From a virus, in IMG/VR virus record IMGVR_UViG_3300044568_001171, positions 1 to 26,548 of that record: 26,548 nucleotides of DNA. One strand, given 5' to 3'. Below the pieces are notes generated by a model. That model made no database searches, was not told where the DNA came from, and saw only the letters and a list, made by a program, of their open reading frames with translations. Positions 6,918 to 14,749 of the stretch are shown one piece after another. The translations under genes and the position numbers were made by a program. Positions within the stretch are counted from its first letter, which is position 1. The number at the start of each line of letters is the position of its first letter.

Positions 6918-9623
6918 TTATCCAAAACTAAACAAATCATCAAACGTGCTATTCGTATCTGTATTGGCTTTTAGATCCCATTTCAACACACCTAGCAAGT
7001 TTTCAACTTTCTTATCTACTAGTGTTGCTTCCATTGCTGCGTCATCAAATGGTAACTCTTGGAACCATTTAGGCAAACGCAATTCGTCTACTGGATATGC
7101 CACGCTTGTAAAGCCTAGTGGATTTGGCTTGAGTTTACAAACGATGACCTTCATGCCATCAAGTATCTTCATGCTATAGTTGTCACTGTTGACACGGCGT
7201 AGATAGTTCCAGTTCAATGCTGCGCGAACGTGACCGGGCATGTTTGCCTTGCCAGTCTTGCTATTAGTTTCTAAATCACCATAGAACGTAAGTTTGTTCA
7301 CGCCCTTTGGACTGCCCTTTGTCCAGCTATCTTGCTTGCCAAGTTCTACCTTGAACTCTTTGATACGCTCAATGACATCTTCTCTAGTCTTACCAGCAAG
7401 TACCATCTCTAATACTTCAAACAAAAAGTCTTGAACATATCTAGGAGTATCTGCACGTTTCAAGTCAAGACCCATAGCCTTGATCTTGCCTTGCTTGCCA
7501 TCCTTATCTAATCTTTTGCCTTCTTTGTCAAAGATGTTGATAGCATAACGCTTCTTTGTGATGAACAAACTGCGATCACCGATCAATTCACGACCAGCCT
7601 TGATGACACACATCTTGCGTGGAACATGGAAAGCACGTTCACAGAAACTTGGGAACGTATCGTTTGCTTGATCAGCGATATTGTCATAGAGTTGGACACA
7701 TAGTTCCTTGCTCCATTCCATCTCACCATTTGCTATTTGCGAATTGAGTATGGGCCAAGCACTGAAATAACAACTATCAGTATCGCCATATACGATAGCA
7801 TCGCCATAATAGTCATACTTGCCAGTGATGATCTCATTGATCTGTGCGCTCATGTGCTTGACGATCTGTCTACCAGATAATGTAACGCTCTGACCAATAC
7901 GCTTGTCATAGAAACGGCAATGCTCATTCAACAATGCGCCATACGCGGAGTTGAGTAGAATCTTACGCACTAACTGACGTTTATCCCAATACTCAATATC
8001 TTCTTTCGTAGTTGATTCCTTGAGTTTCTTCTGCATAGTCTTACGATCACTATACCATTTAGTCAATAGCCCGGGAATCACGCCCTCGCTGTCTGATCTA
8101 AAGATCGTACCGTTCGCACTCAAGATATATGGCTTGTTGCTATCAAAGATTAGTTTCCATACTTCAGCCGCGCTCATCTCTACGCTATCACCGCTCTCAA
8201 AGTCAAGCGTTAGCATAGTGCCACGCTCTTGATTCATCACAGCCTCATACTCAAGACTGCCAAACTGACCTTCCCAGAGTAGCGAACTCATCTCAAGTTC
8301 GTCATCTTCATCGTAACGCGCCTTCTCGCTGGCAAGTTTACGTGCTTTGTCTTTTAGATATTGTTCAGTCAATGTTTGACGCAATTGCCCAACAATAGTC
8401 TCTGGCGCCATGTTGAGTGTGCGTATCGCTGATGGATACAGACTGTTGATGTCAACAGCGCCTACCCACTCATGTATGCCTTTCTTTGGCACAGCAACAT
8501 AAGCGCCTGCTGCTGCCATGTCACCGTCGCTGCTATTCTTTTTCTTGTCAGGAACCATGAGTCCACGCTCATGCGCTTCATTCATCACAGCCATCTCAAT
8601 CATGGCTACAGACCCCATGACAGTTGGCAACAATACAGTATTCTCATGTGCTAGCGCATTAGCAAGATCAAGGAACTTTAGTTTGTTGTGAATCTTCACA
8701 AGCAACATGGTATCCTGACGATTGTACTGTATGAACGTTTTGAAGTCCTTGTTGTATAGTTGGTCAAGCGTTCCTTCATACTGCGTCTTGCGCTCACCAA
8801 CTTCCATCTCACCAATCGCATCTAGGCTATAACTGTGCCTTGATTCATAGTTATACTTCTTATACAACTGTAGATAGTCCATGTGTACACGACCAACTAG
8901 ATCATATGTCGTTTCAGTCTTACCATAACGCTCATATTCTCTTGGCTTTGGCGTTTGACCAAGCAAACAGAATTTGCGTGTATCATCTTTGCTCATCACT
9001 CTAGTCACACGATTTACCATGTAGGGTATATCGTAACCTTCAGAGTTCCAGCCAGTGAGAATGTCAGCATCTTTGATTAGTTCAAAGAATGTCTCAAACA
9101 TCTCTATCTCGCTACGAAATAGAATTGTGTTCGGGAAGTCACTGACTAACTCTTGAGCCGTTTCATCACTCATATGCTTGGGGGGTATAGCAAGTGTCAC
9201 AAGTGCATCTTGCCAGTCCAAGTACATTGAGATAGCCGTCACCGGATTGAAAGGGTCACTAGTGGGACTAAAACCCTTTTCAGGATCGAAATCTACCTCA
9301 ATGTCAAAGAATACTGTATGGAGTTTTGGAGGCTCACAGCCCGAGTAGTTTTCACTCAAACAGCGGAATATCACATTGATATCCGATTCATACAGTTTCT
9401 TATTGCTGTGGATACGTTTTTCTTTTTCAAACTCACTACGCTTGCGTGTGCTGAACCTCGACAATGGCTCGCCATAGATGCTGCGATACTTGCCTTTATT
9501 ATCAGTATAATAGAAAGTATAGTTGGCAGGAAACTCGTTGTATGTGCGCTTGCCGTCAGGCTGGCGCTCTACAACAAATATCCTGTCAGTATCCCTATCG
9601 TGGATAGCGTCTACATAACTCAT
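6918..9623 (-). CDS. 43: replicative DNA polymerase, family B (T4 gp43-like)
   Basis: This is a 901-aa polymerase with 3'-5' exonuclease, close to T4 gp43 in length (898 aa). Exonuclease motifs are FFDIEVDF (105-112; D107, E109), GWNSEGYDIPY (191-201) and YNRQDTMLL (300-308; D304). Polymerase motifs are DINSLYPSAIR (391-401), KILLNSAYG (554-562) and YGDTDS (612-617). All catalytic residues are present. The C-terminus STFDDLFSFG resembles the clamp-binding end of RB69/T4 gp43. The ATG overlaps the DsbA TAA (TAATG) with no clear ribosome-binding site, so translation is probably coupled. The neighbouring clamp fits a replication module. Confidence 0.97.
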   Translation of the reverse strand: MSYVDAIHDRDTDRIFVVERQPDGKRTYNEFPANYTFYYTDNKGKYRSIYGEPLSRFSTRKRSEFEKEKRIHSNKKLYESDINVIFRCLSENYSGCEPPKLHTVFFDIEVDFDPEKGFSPTSDPFNPVTAISMYLDWQDALVTLAIPPKHMSDETAQELVSDFPNTILFRSEIEMFETFFELIKDADILTGWNSEGYDIPYMVNRVTRVMSKDDTRKFCLLGQTPKPREYERYGKTETTYDLVGRVHMDYLQLYKKYNYESRHSYSLDAIGEMEVGERKTQYEGTLDQLYNKDFKTFIQYNRQDTMLLVKIHNKLKFLDLANALAHENTVLLPTVMGSVAMIEMAVMNEAHERGLMVPDKKKNSSDGDMAAAGAYVAVPKKGIHEWVGAVDINSLYPSAIRTLNMAPETIVGQLRQTLTEQYLKDKARKLASEKARYDEDDELEMSSLLWEGQFGSLEYEAVMNQERGTMLTLDFESGDSVEMSAAEVWKLIFDSNKPYILSANGTIFRSDSEGVIPGLLTKWYSDRKTMQKKLKESTTKEDIEYWDKRQLVRKILLNSAYGALLNEHCRFYDKRIGQSVTLSGRQIVKHMSAQINEIITGKYDYYGDAIVYGDTDSCYFSAWPILNSQIANGEMEWSKELCVQLYDNIADQANDTFPSFCERAFHVPRKMCVIKAGRELIGDRSLFITKKRYAINIFDKEGKRLDKDGKQGKIKAMGLDLKRADTPRYVQDFLFEVLEMVLAGKTREDVIERIKEFKVELGKQDSWTKGSPKGVNKLTFYGDLETNSKTGKANMPGHVRAALNWNYLRRVNSDNYSMKILDGMKVIVCKLKPNPLGFTSVAYPVDELRLPKWFQELPFDDAAMEATLVDKKVENLLGVLKWDLKANTDTNSTFDDLFSFG

Positions 9624-9883
9624 TAGAGGGTCTTACCAACTGTCTCCAAGATAGTATTGAGTTCTTCGTTTTCTTTGTTAGTCTCACCTAAGCGGCTCTT
9701 GTGTGCGACCTTGATGGCCTTTTTGAGTACGCTTGGCTTGATTTCAAGTTCTTCTGCGATAGCCTTGATAGTGTCAGTCAAACCGCCGTTGAGTGTTTCG
9801 ACTTCGTGCATCACAGCAAGACCTTCGTTGATCAATTGGGTCAACTTGATTTTTGCTTCGTTATTGAAAGTTCTTGTAGACAT
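9623..9883 (-). CDS. dsbA: DsbA-like double-stranded DNA-binding protein (T4 late transcription accessory)
   Basis: This is an 86-aa helical protein. Its C-terminal two-thirds (IKAIAEELEIKPSVLKKAIK, then a KSR-x-E segment and an acidic tail ending ETVGKTL) follows the layout of T4 DsbA (89 aa), which binds DNA near late promoters. Start 9883 is chosen because a strong AGGAG site lies 5 bases upstream. An in-frame ATG at 9937 would add a hydrophobic leader that is really promoter DNA. Its stop overlaps the polymerase start. The match is by length, helix pattern and gene order, so confidence is moderate. Confidence 0.7.
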   Translation of the reverse strand: MSTRTFNNEAKIKLTQLINEGLAVMHEVETLNGGLTDTIKAIAEELEIKPSVLKKAIKVAHKSRLGETNKENEELNTILETVGKTL

Positions 9884-9908
9884 ATAATCTCCTATAAAAA
9901 GTATATTG

Positions 9909-9937
9909 ATGATATAATAAAATAAGTTGTAAGTCAA
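9909..9937 (-). promoter_or_regulatory. sigma70-like promoter upstream of dsbA-polymerase
   Basis: The minus strand carries TTGACT (9932-9937), a 17-base spacer and TATCAT (9909-9914). The predicted start near 9902 gives a leader of about 19 bases containing AGGAG. It lies just past the methyltransferase stop and probably drives dsbA and the polymerase. Confidence 0.72.
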
Positions 9938-9940
9938 GTA

Positions 9941-11179
9941 TTATTTTTTTGTAAAGATCCAGAGGTCTTCATAGTTGCCACCGCGTGTCTTTTTTGCTTG
10001 TCTTGTGCCCGCGATAGCTGACCATTGAACTTTATAGTGATTGGTAAAGTCTAAATGCCGTGCTGCGATATCACGCATGTCCTCACTTATGGTCATTTTT
10101 ACTTTATCTTTGTTTGTATAATTACTAATGACGAATCCAAATTTAGCATCAGGCTTCATCACTTTAGCACATAGTTTCACTGTTTCTTCCCAATACATAA
10201 TCAACCAACTATTATAGTCGGGAAAGCTGTTCGTGCTTTGATTATCGCTAGGATACAATTCTAAATCAAAATAGGGCGGGCTAAACAATACAGCATCTAC
10301 ACTATTTTTATATTTGTTTATGAAATCATACTTATTATCTAACTGCTCACTGGGGCAAAGATATAAGTCAACGGTCTTTTCGCCCTTCGTGAAAAGTTTT
10401 TTATCATGTTCCTGTTGTAGTAATCTACCGTTGTCAACTACATCAGGTATTACATCTGTAGCAATAAAATGCTTGAAGCCGCTGGCATAAAATGCTAACT
10501 GATAACTATTCCAGCCCATGACGGGGGCAAATAATGTTTCACCGGTAAATACTTCTTTGAGTATTTCCTTATATGTACATGGATTGAATATGCTAGCACG
10601 ATTAGCACCTATCATAAAGTCTAACCAAAACTGACCGCTATCCCCGTCATACTTACAGATATGATCAAAAAATGCAGGCCCTACTAGACTGTTTCGTAGT
10701 TTGAAATCTTCAAACATGACACGCATCAAACCGAAAGTATATTCACTATCAGTAGTCCATAATTTCTTTGTGTTATAGAAATTGACAAAATTGATGTTCT
10801 TACAAATCTTGCCGTACTTACTATTTGTGCGACCAGAAAAAGTATCACCGTTCAATATGTTTGAATCGGGTAAATCTAAATAAAACTCTACAGGTTGTGG
10901 TAACTTACCATAACGATTATACCAAGATAATAGTGTTTGTTTAGCATCTGTTACCAGTATCTTATATAAGTTTTGTTTATATAAGTTTAGCCGTTGTTTT
11001 CTATCATCCTTTTTGCTTACACGATTTACGAATGTATCAAGGTCGCTACGGACTACAAAAGCACCACTGCGATCCATTACATCCAATACACAAATTCTGT
11101 CACAGAATTCTTGATATGTGACACTGGGCAAGTTGAATTGTTGTAGGAAATCTTGCTCGGTAAAAAATAGGTTTTTCAT
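9941..11179 (-). CDS. SPPY-type DNA amino-methyltransferase
   Basis: This is a predicted SAM-dependent DNA methyltransferase of 412 aa acting on adenine N6 or cytosine N4. The catalytic motif IV is SPPY (300-303, in VLFSPPYFDLELY). The SAM-binding motif I is LFAPVMGW (216-223), followed by an acidic strand end in ATDVIPDV (240-247). The order (motif I before IV) and a roughly 200-residue N-terminal extension that could hold target recognition are notable. No restriction gene is adjacent, so this is an orphan methylase, as phages often carry to evade restriction. It is the first gene behind the minus-strand promoter in the divergent region at 11180-11305. Confidence 0.83.
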   Translation of the reverse strand: MKNLFFTEQDFLQQFNLPSVTYQEFCDRICVLDVMDRSGAFVVRSDLDTFVNRVSKKDDRKQRLNLYKQNLYKILVTDAKQTLLSWYNRYGKLPQPVEFYLDLPDSNILNGDTFSGRTNSKYGKICKNINFVNFYNTKKLWTTDSEYTFGLMRVMFEDFKLRNSLVGPAFFDHICKYDGDSGQFWLDFMIGANRASIFNPCTYKEILKEVFTGETLFAPVMGWNSYQLAFYASGFKHFIATDVIPDVVDNGRLLQQEHDKKLFTKGEKTVDLYLCPSEQLDNKYDFINKYKNSVDAVLFSPPYFDLELYPSDNQSTNSFPDYNSWLIMYWEETVKLCAKVMKPDAKFGFVISNYTNKDKVKMTISEDMRDIAARHLDFTNHYKVQWSAIAGTRQAKKTRGGNYEDLWIFTKK

Positions 11180-11199
11180 AGTAACGTATTGAAGTAATT

Positions 11200-11227
11200 A
11201 TTATATACTCTGTTGTAAAAAAGTCAA
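11200..11227 (-). promoter_or_regulatory. sigma70-like promoter for the methyltransferase
   Basis: The minus strand has TTGACT (11222-11227), a 16-base spacer and a perfect TATAAT (11200-11205). The predicted start near 11193 leaves a leader of only about 14 bases before the ATG at 11179, with no clear Shine-Dalgarno. It is half of a 126-base divergent control region. Confidence 0.8.
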
Positions 11228-11267
11228 ACACTTTGTGTAAAGAAATTTATAGATTGGGTATTTGCCC

Positions 11268-11275
11268 GATAAATA
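11268..11275 (+). promoter_or_regulatory. candidate late-type promoter box (GATAAATA) before the DnaE-like gene
   Basis: GATAAATA fits the NATAAATA late box described for T4-like marine phages and lies about 30 bases before the ATG at 11306. A short imperfect hairpin (stem ATTGGG/CCCGAT, 11253-11270) overlaps it. No good sigma70-type pair was seen for this direction. The box is short, so a chance match is possible. Confidence 0.4.
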
Positions 11276-11305
11276 TTTTTACTTAAGGCACATATAGGCT
11301 CAACA

Positions 11306-12985
11306 ATGGACACACGATATAAAGAGTTGGAAACACTCATCAGTAAATTTATTAGGCGTTTACCCGACGACACAGAATACGAAAAGCGTTTAGAAGAAGA
11401 ACTAGAACTCATAGCCAAATTAGGCTTCGCCAAACACTTCCTCCGTGTAGTAGAAATACTAGATATAACCAAAGACATACCACACATGACTCGCGGTAGT
11501 GCGGGCAGTAGTTTGCTATGTTGGTTGCTTGGCATCAGTGATGTAGATCCTATCAAGGAAAACATACCACTGTCAAGATTTATGAATCCAAAACGTGATG
11601 ACTTACCAGACATTGATTTAGACTTCCCGCACTTTCAACAAGAAACGGTCATGAATCGTATATTTGATAAATGGAAAGGTCAGAGTGCCCGTGTTAGTAA
11701 CTATGTAACCTACAAGGAAAAAAGTGCGTTACGTGAGGCAGCAAAACGTTTCGGTGCTAAAGGCAAACTCAAACGCAATTTCAAACTAGAAGAAGTTGTA
11801 CCGGAGTTTGTTGAAGATGCTGAAAAACTAGCAAAAAAATTATTAGGTAAGAAACGCTGTATCAGCAAGCATTGCGGCGGCGTATTGATATTTGATAGAC
11901 CAGTACCTAAAAGCCTCATCAATGGCACTAATCAGATATTGCTTGACAAATATGAGATTGAAGATTTAGAACATTTCAAGATAGACATACTTGCCAATCG
12001 TGGACTATCGCAACTGTTTGAGATAGAGCCAAACATGAATTTATTAGACTATCCTGAATACGATGAAAAAACAGCAGAACTATTAGCGACTGGAAATGTG
12101 TTAGGTGTCACACAAGCAGAAAGTCCTGCTATGCGACGATTGCTAAAAGCGATAAAGCCTAAACGTAGAGAAGATTGTGTATTGGCTACGGCACTGATAA
12201 GACCAGTAGCGACACAAGGTCGTCGCAAAGCAAGTTTCTTCCGTGATTGGAGCAAGGACACATTTGATAATACGATAGTATTTGAAGATGATGCTATCAT
12301 ACTCATCAGCCAGTTGTTAGGTTGTAGCCAATATGAGGCAGATATGTGGCGTCGTGCGTTCGCTAAAAAGAATGAAGAAAAGATTTATGAGTTCATGCAA
12401 AAGATCGGCGACCATGAGCATAAAGAAGAGATATTCGCGGCACTACGTGAACTAAGCAATTTCGGACTATGCCGCGCACACGCTATCAACCTAGGAAGAT
12501 TGATATGGGCTATAGCATATCAGAAAGCACACAACCCGGAGAAGTTTTGGCGTGCTACATTGAAGCATTGTCAAGGCAGTTATAGCCGCTGGGTGTACCA
12601 CCATGAGGCTAAATTAGCGGGCGCGTTCCCAGTCACATATCAAGGCAATGAAGTCAACGAATTATTATCACAAGGACACTGGCATAGCGATAAGTTCTTA
12701 CCAGTATGTACCGAACTACGTAGACCGGGTGAAGTAGAGTTTTGTGGACTTGTTGCTAACTATCGTGTATTCAAGAGTGCGCCCAAACAATATATAACGT
12801 TCGTGACTATTGGTACGGGTAATGGTAAGTATTTGGATGTGATATTAGATCGTGCTGTATCGTTTCACGACCAACCTATATTATGGGGCGTGGGTAAGTT
12901 AGGATATAAAAATAACAGCGAGTATGTCACAGTAAATAAGCACAAGAGACTAAAACTAAAGGACTTACTCAATGCTAACCGCTAA
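11306..12985 (+). CDS. family C DNA polymerase core (DnaE-like), PHP domain missing
   Basis: At 559 aa this is about half the length of DnaE (1160 aa), and it starts near the palm. It shows RGSAGSSL (63-70) and PDIDLDF (101-107; D102 and D104 match E. coli D401/D403). HCGGVLI (188-194) and FKIDILA (223-229; D226 matches D555) follow. Further on are a GVTQAESPAMRRLL segment, ADMWRRAFAKKNEE and AHAINLGRLIWAIAY, all in DnaE order. An OB-fold-like stretch (EVEFCGLVANYRVF) follows, then the protein ends. The catalytic triad therefore looks intact, while the PHP domain and the C-terminal tau-binding region are absent. It is the first gene of the only plus-strand pair. It may be a second, specialised polymerase. 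Confidence 0.88.
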   Translation: MDTRYKELETLISKFIRRLPDDTEYEKRLEEELELIAKLGFAKHFLRVVEILDITKDIPHMTRGSAGSSLLCWLLGISDVDPIKENIPLSRFMNPKRDDLPDIDLDFPHFQQETVMNRIFDKWKGQSARVSNYVTYKEKSALREAAKRFGAKGKLKRNFKLEEVVPEFVEDAEKLAKKLLGKKRCISKHCGGVLIFDRPVPKSLINGTNQILLDKYEIEDLEHFKIDILANRGLSQLFEIEPNMNLLDYPEYDEKTAELLATGNVLGVTQAESPAMRRLLKAIKPKRREDCVLATALIRPVATQGRRKASFFRDWSKDTFDNTIVFEDDAIILISQLLGCSQYEADMWRRAFAKKNEEKIYEFMQKIGDHEHKEEIFAALRELSNFGLCRAHAINLGRLIWAIAYQKAHNPEKFWRATLKHCQGSYSRWVYHHEAKLAGAFPVTYQGNEVNELLSQGHWHSDKFLPVCTELRRPGEVEFCGLVANYRVFKSAPKQYITFVTIGTGNGKYLDVILDRAVSFHDQPILWGVGKLGYKNNSEYVTVNKHKRLKLKDLLNANR

Positions 12986-13289
12986 AGCAAGATTACATAT
13001 ACAGAATCATAATGAACCAAATGGTCGCGCTATCATAGTAGGAGAGCGTGCCGCATTGAAAGCATTGGGCACAGCGTTGACAAAGGCTAGCAATAGCGTG
13101 TTAGGCCTTGAGCAGGTAGAACTATACACAAGCGATGGACATAAGTACGAAATATTAGTGACTTGTGACGCAAGCGAAGAAGAGTGGCAAACATTGCCAG
13201 TACCTTATGATAAGAAACATGACTTGAATGAATTACAAGTCGTAAAGATGTTGGATGAGATCAAGAATACTTCAACTTCAAAAAAGTAA
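12972..13289 (+). CDS. small protein coupled to the DnaE-like polymerase, 105 aa
   Basis: The function is not recognised. It overlaps the polymerase stop by 14 bases and has an AAAGGA site inside the polymerase gene, so it should be made with it. The layout is mixed alpha/beta: an N-terminal strand with NGRAIIVGERAALKALGTAL, then VELYTSDGHKYEILVTCDAS, and a charged Lys-rich end. There is no membrane segment. Its 3' end overlaps the convergent minus-strand gene by 29 bases. A polymerase accessory role is inference from position only. Confidence 0.8.
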   Translation: MLTAKARLHIQNHNEPNGRAIIVGERAALKALGTALTKASNSVLGLEQVELYTSDGHKYEILVTCDASEEEWQTLPVPYDKKHDLNELQVVKMLDEIKNTSTSKK

Positions 13290-13503
13290 AATCTTCATCT
13301 TTCATTGAAATAATAATATCGTGTTTGCTAGTTACTTTAATTTTAAATCCTTTACTCTCTAATAATTTAGCGATCTTACCGCGTAATATATTTGGTCTAG
13401 GGACATGCGGGTCCATTTCAACAAGTATGTTATGGATATCTTTTTGCCAGTTATCCTTTATCCAATCATATAACCATTTGTTTTTGTCTAGACTTACTAG
13501 CAT
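13261..13503 (-). CDS. small hypothetical protein after tilS, 80 aa
   Basis: The protein starts MLVSLDKNKWLYDWIKDNWQ, with a helical, Trp-rich first half and a strand-rich second half (FKIKVTSKHDIIISMKDEDF). Start 13503 was chosen because the longer in-frame extension to 13632 is antisense-like hydrophobic sequence inside tilS. A weak GATGG precedes it. It overlaps the end of tilS by 38 bases and converges tail to tail with the plus-strand gene. No family was recognised. Confidence 0.65.
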   Translation of the reverse strand: MLVSLDKNKWLYDWIKDNWQKDIHNILVEMDPHVPRPNILRGKIAKLLESKGFKIKVTSKHDIIISMKDEDFTFLKLKYS

Positions 13504-14083
13504 CGTAAACCATCTTTTTAATAACTTTATCAATACCAGGATTGACTTTATAGGCATGAGGTACAACATGCTTGCGAATGTAGTTACGCATATACTTATC
13601 ATCGTCATTACTAGTGTCATAGCAGAATTCAAGATTCTTCCGTAAACACCAATTAAAAAATTCTCTTTTAGGAGTAGTCAAAAAAGGTCTAATGACGTTG
13701 CCGCGAATCATAGGGATAAGTTTAGGAGTACCATGCAATGCACCAAACAAATAGGTTTCAATACAATCGTCTAAATGATGTGCAGTAACAACAGTATGAA
13801 AGTTGTTAAAAAATTTATAACGCTCGTCACGCCAGTGTTCCTCTGTGCTTTTGTTTTTAGGTTTTGACTTATTAAGAATACCCACAACTAAAGGGAGATT
13901 TCGGTTTTCACAAAACTGTGAAACAAACTTGTGTGCGTTGGTGCTATTTTCTGTCCTATGATGAAAGAATGCACATGTGACAACATGGCTTCTGCGTAAA
14001 AAATCAACCGCAGCAACGCTATCGATGCCGCCGCTAAAAGCAACAGTGATATCACGCGGAAGTTTTGTCAGTAATTTTATCAT
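13466..14083 (-). CDS. tilS: tRNA(Ile)-lysidine synthetase-like PP-loop ATPase
   Basis: TilS attaches lysine to C34 of tRNA-Ile(CAU) so that it reads AUA. The PP-loop SGGIDS is at 17-22. TAHHLDDCIET (100-110) is the family's second motif. The region ending RPFLTTPKR...YDTSNDDDKYMRNYIR matches the TilS NDxxYxRNxIR signature. At 205 aa it is only the catalytic domain; bacterial TilS has another 100-220 residues for tRNA binding. No cysteine pairs typical of the TtcA family are seen. The predicted transcript starts at or very near the ATG. In an AT-rich phage, AUA codons could make this useful. Identity is good; a phage tRNA partner is not in the window. Confidence 0.85.
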   Translation of the reverse strand: MIKLLTKLPRDITVAFSGGIDSVAAVDFLRRSHVVTCAFFHHRTENSTNAHKFVSQFCENRNLPLVVGILNKSKPKNKSTEEHWRDERYKFFNNFHTVVTAHHLDDCIETYLFGALHGTPKLIPMIRGNVIRPFLTTPKREFFNWCLRKNLEFCYDTSNDDDKYMRNYIRKHVVPHAYKVNPGIDKVIKKMVYDASKSRQKQMVI

Positions 14084-14089
14084 ACTAAC

Positions 14090-14118
14090 ATTTTACATTA
14101 TATAAACTGAATTGTCAA
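14090..14118 (-). promoter_or_regulatory. sigma70-like promoter for tilS, predicted leaderless
   Basis: The minus strand has a perfect TTGACA (14113-14118), a 17-base spacer and TAAAAT (14090-14095). The start expected 7 bases past the -10 box falls on the A of the ATG at 14083. No Shine-Dalgarno exists. The -35 box contains the TGA of the upstream sulfotransferase-like gene. Confidence 0.78.
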
Positions 14119-14747
14119 CTATTTGGATTTGGAAAATTATCTAAAAATATTTTTTCTATTTGGTCATAATTTAATACTATTTCTCTTTTATCATATGGTA
14201 TTTTTTTAAGTATGTTATCATCATCAATATTCATTCCTATTTTAGGAATGGGTAAATATTTAAAATTATGTCCGTTTACCAAATCCTCATAGTAAACTGT
14301 CTCATTACGATATTGATTACTATACTTGTCCCAAAAAACTTGATTCTCTAAACATTTCTCCATAAACAAAATAGCCTTTTTTTTGGGAACCATCATAGGT
14401 TGTAAATTAATTTTTTCTTCATAGTATCTTATATATTTTAATTCAGAATGTAAGCCTATATATTGGCTAAAAAACTGTTCTACTTTGTTTTTTCGTAAAG
14501 TTCTTATAATTATAGGGTCTTTATAATTTTGTAAAGATTCTAATGCTTGAAAATGATGTGTGCTTAATATGTGATTAATATCATCTTCGTGTTGAATCCT
14601 TTTTAAAAAGAAATTTGTAAGATCGCCTATAGCCTGATCATCTAAAAAATTTCTTTCACGATTTAAGAGTTTGCTTAATTTTATATTTAACCAACTGCTA
14701 CCGGTTCTAGGCTCCCTAAAAAGCCACAGTATTTCTTTAAACTCCAT
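14115..14747 (-). CDS. second sulfotransferase-like protein, 210 aa
   Basis: The predicted PAPS-binding N-terminus is FREPRTGSSWL (10-20), close to the PRSGTTWL loop of sulfotransferases. The 3'-phosphate segment is IIRTLRKNKVEQFFSQYI (79-96), matching the R-x(5-8)-[QF]-x-S pattern of the Stf0 and related groups. The remainder is divergent and very Lys/Asn/Tyr/Ile-rich, more AT-rich than flanking genes. It is distinct in sequence from the sulfotransferase at 6249. It ends in the -35 box of the tilS promoter and begins 2 bases after the metallopeptidase stop. Acceptor unknown; cytoplasmic by lack of signal peptide. Confidence 0.68.
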   Translation of the reverse strand: MEFKEILWLFREPRTGSSWLNIKLSKLLNRERNFLDDQAIGDLTNFFLKRIQHEDDINHILSTHHFQALESLQNYKDPIIIRTLRKNKVEQFFSQYIGLHSELKYIRYYEEKINLQPMMVPKKKAILFMEKCLENQVFWDKYSNQYRNETVYYEDLVNGHNFKYLPIPKIGMNIDDDNILKKIPYDKREIVLNYDQIEKIFLDNFPNPNS

Positions 14748-14749
14748 AA

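Noticed and set aside
9884-9937. Longer DsbA start that would add a hydrophobic signal-like leader
   Set aside because: This stretch contains the sigma70-like promoter, and the AGGAG site fits 9883.
11253-11270. Hairpin ATTGGG/CCCGAT as a terminator
   Set aside because: The stem is six pairs including one G-T, and the following T run is broken by AAATA; it also lies upstream of a gene, not after one.
11224-11613. A 129-aa minus-strand frame opposite the start of the DnaE-like gene
   Set aside because: It is antisense to a well-supported polymerase with clear motifs and has no recognisable content.
13504-13632. Upstream extension of the 80-aa gene
   Set aside because: It would lie wholly inside tilS in another frame and reads as hydrophobic noise.
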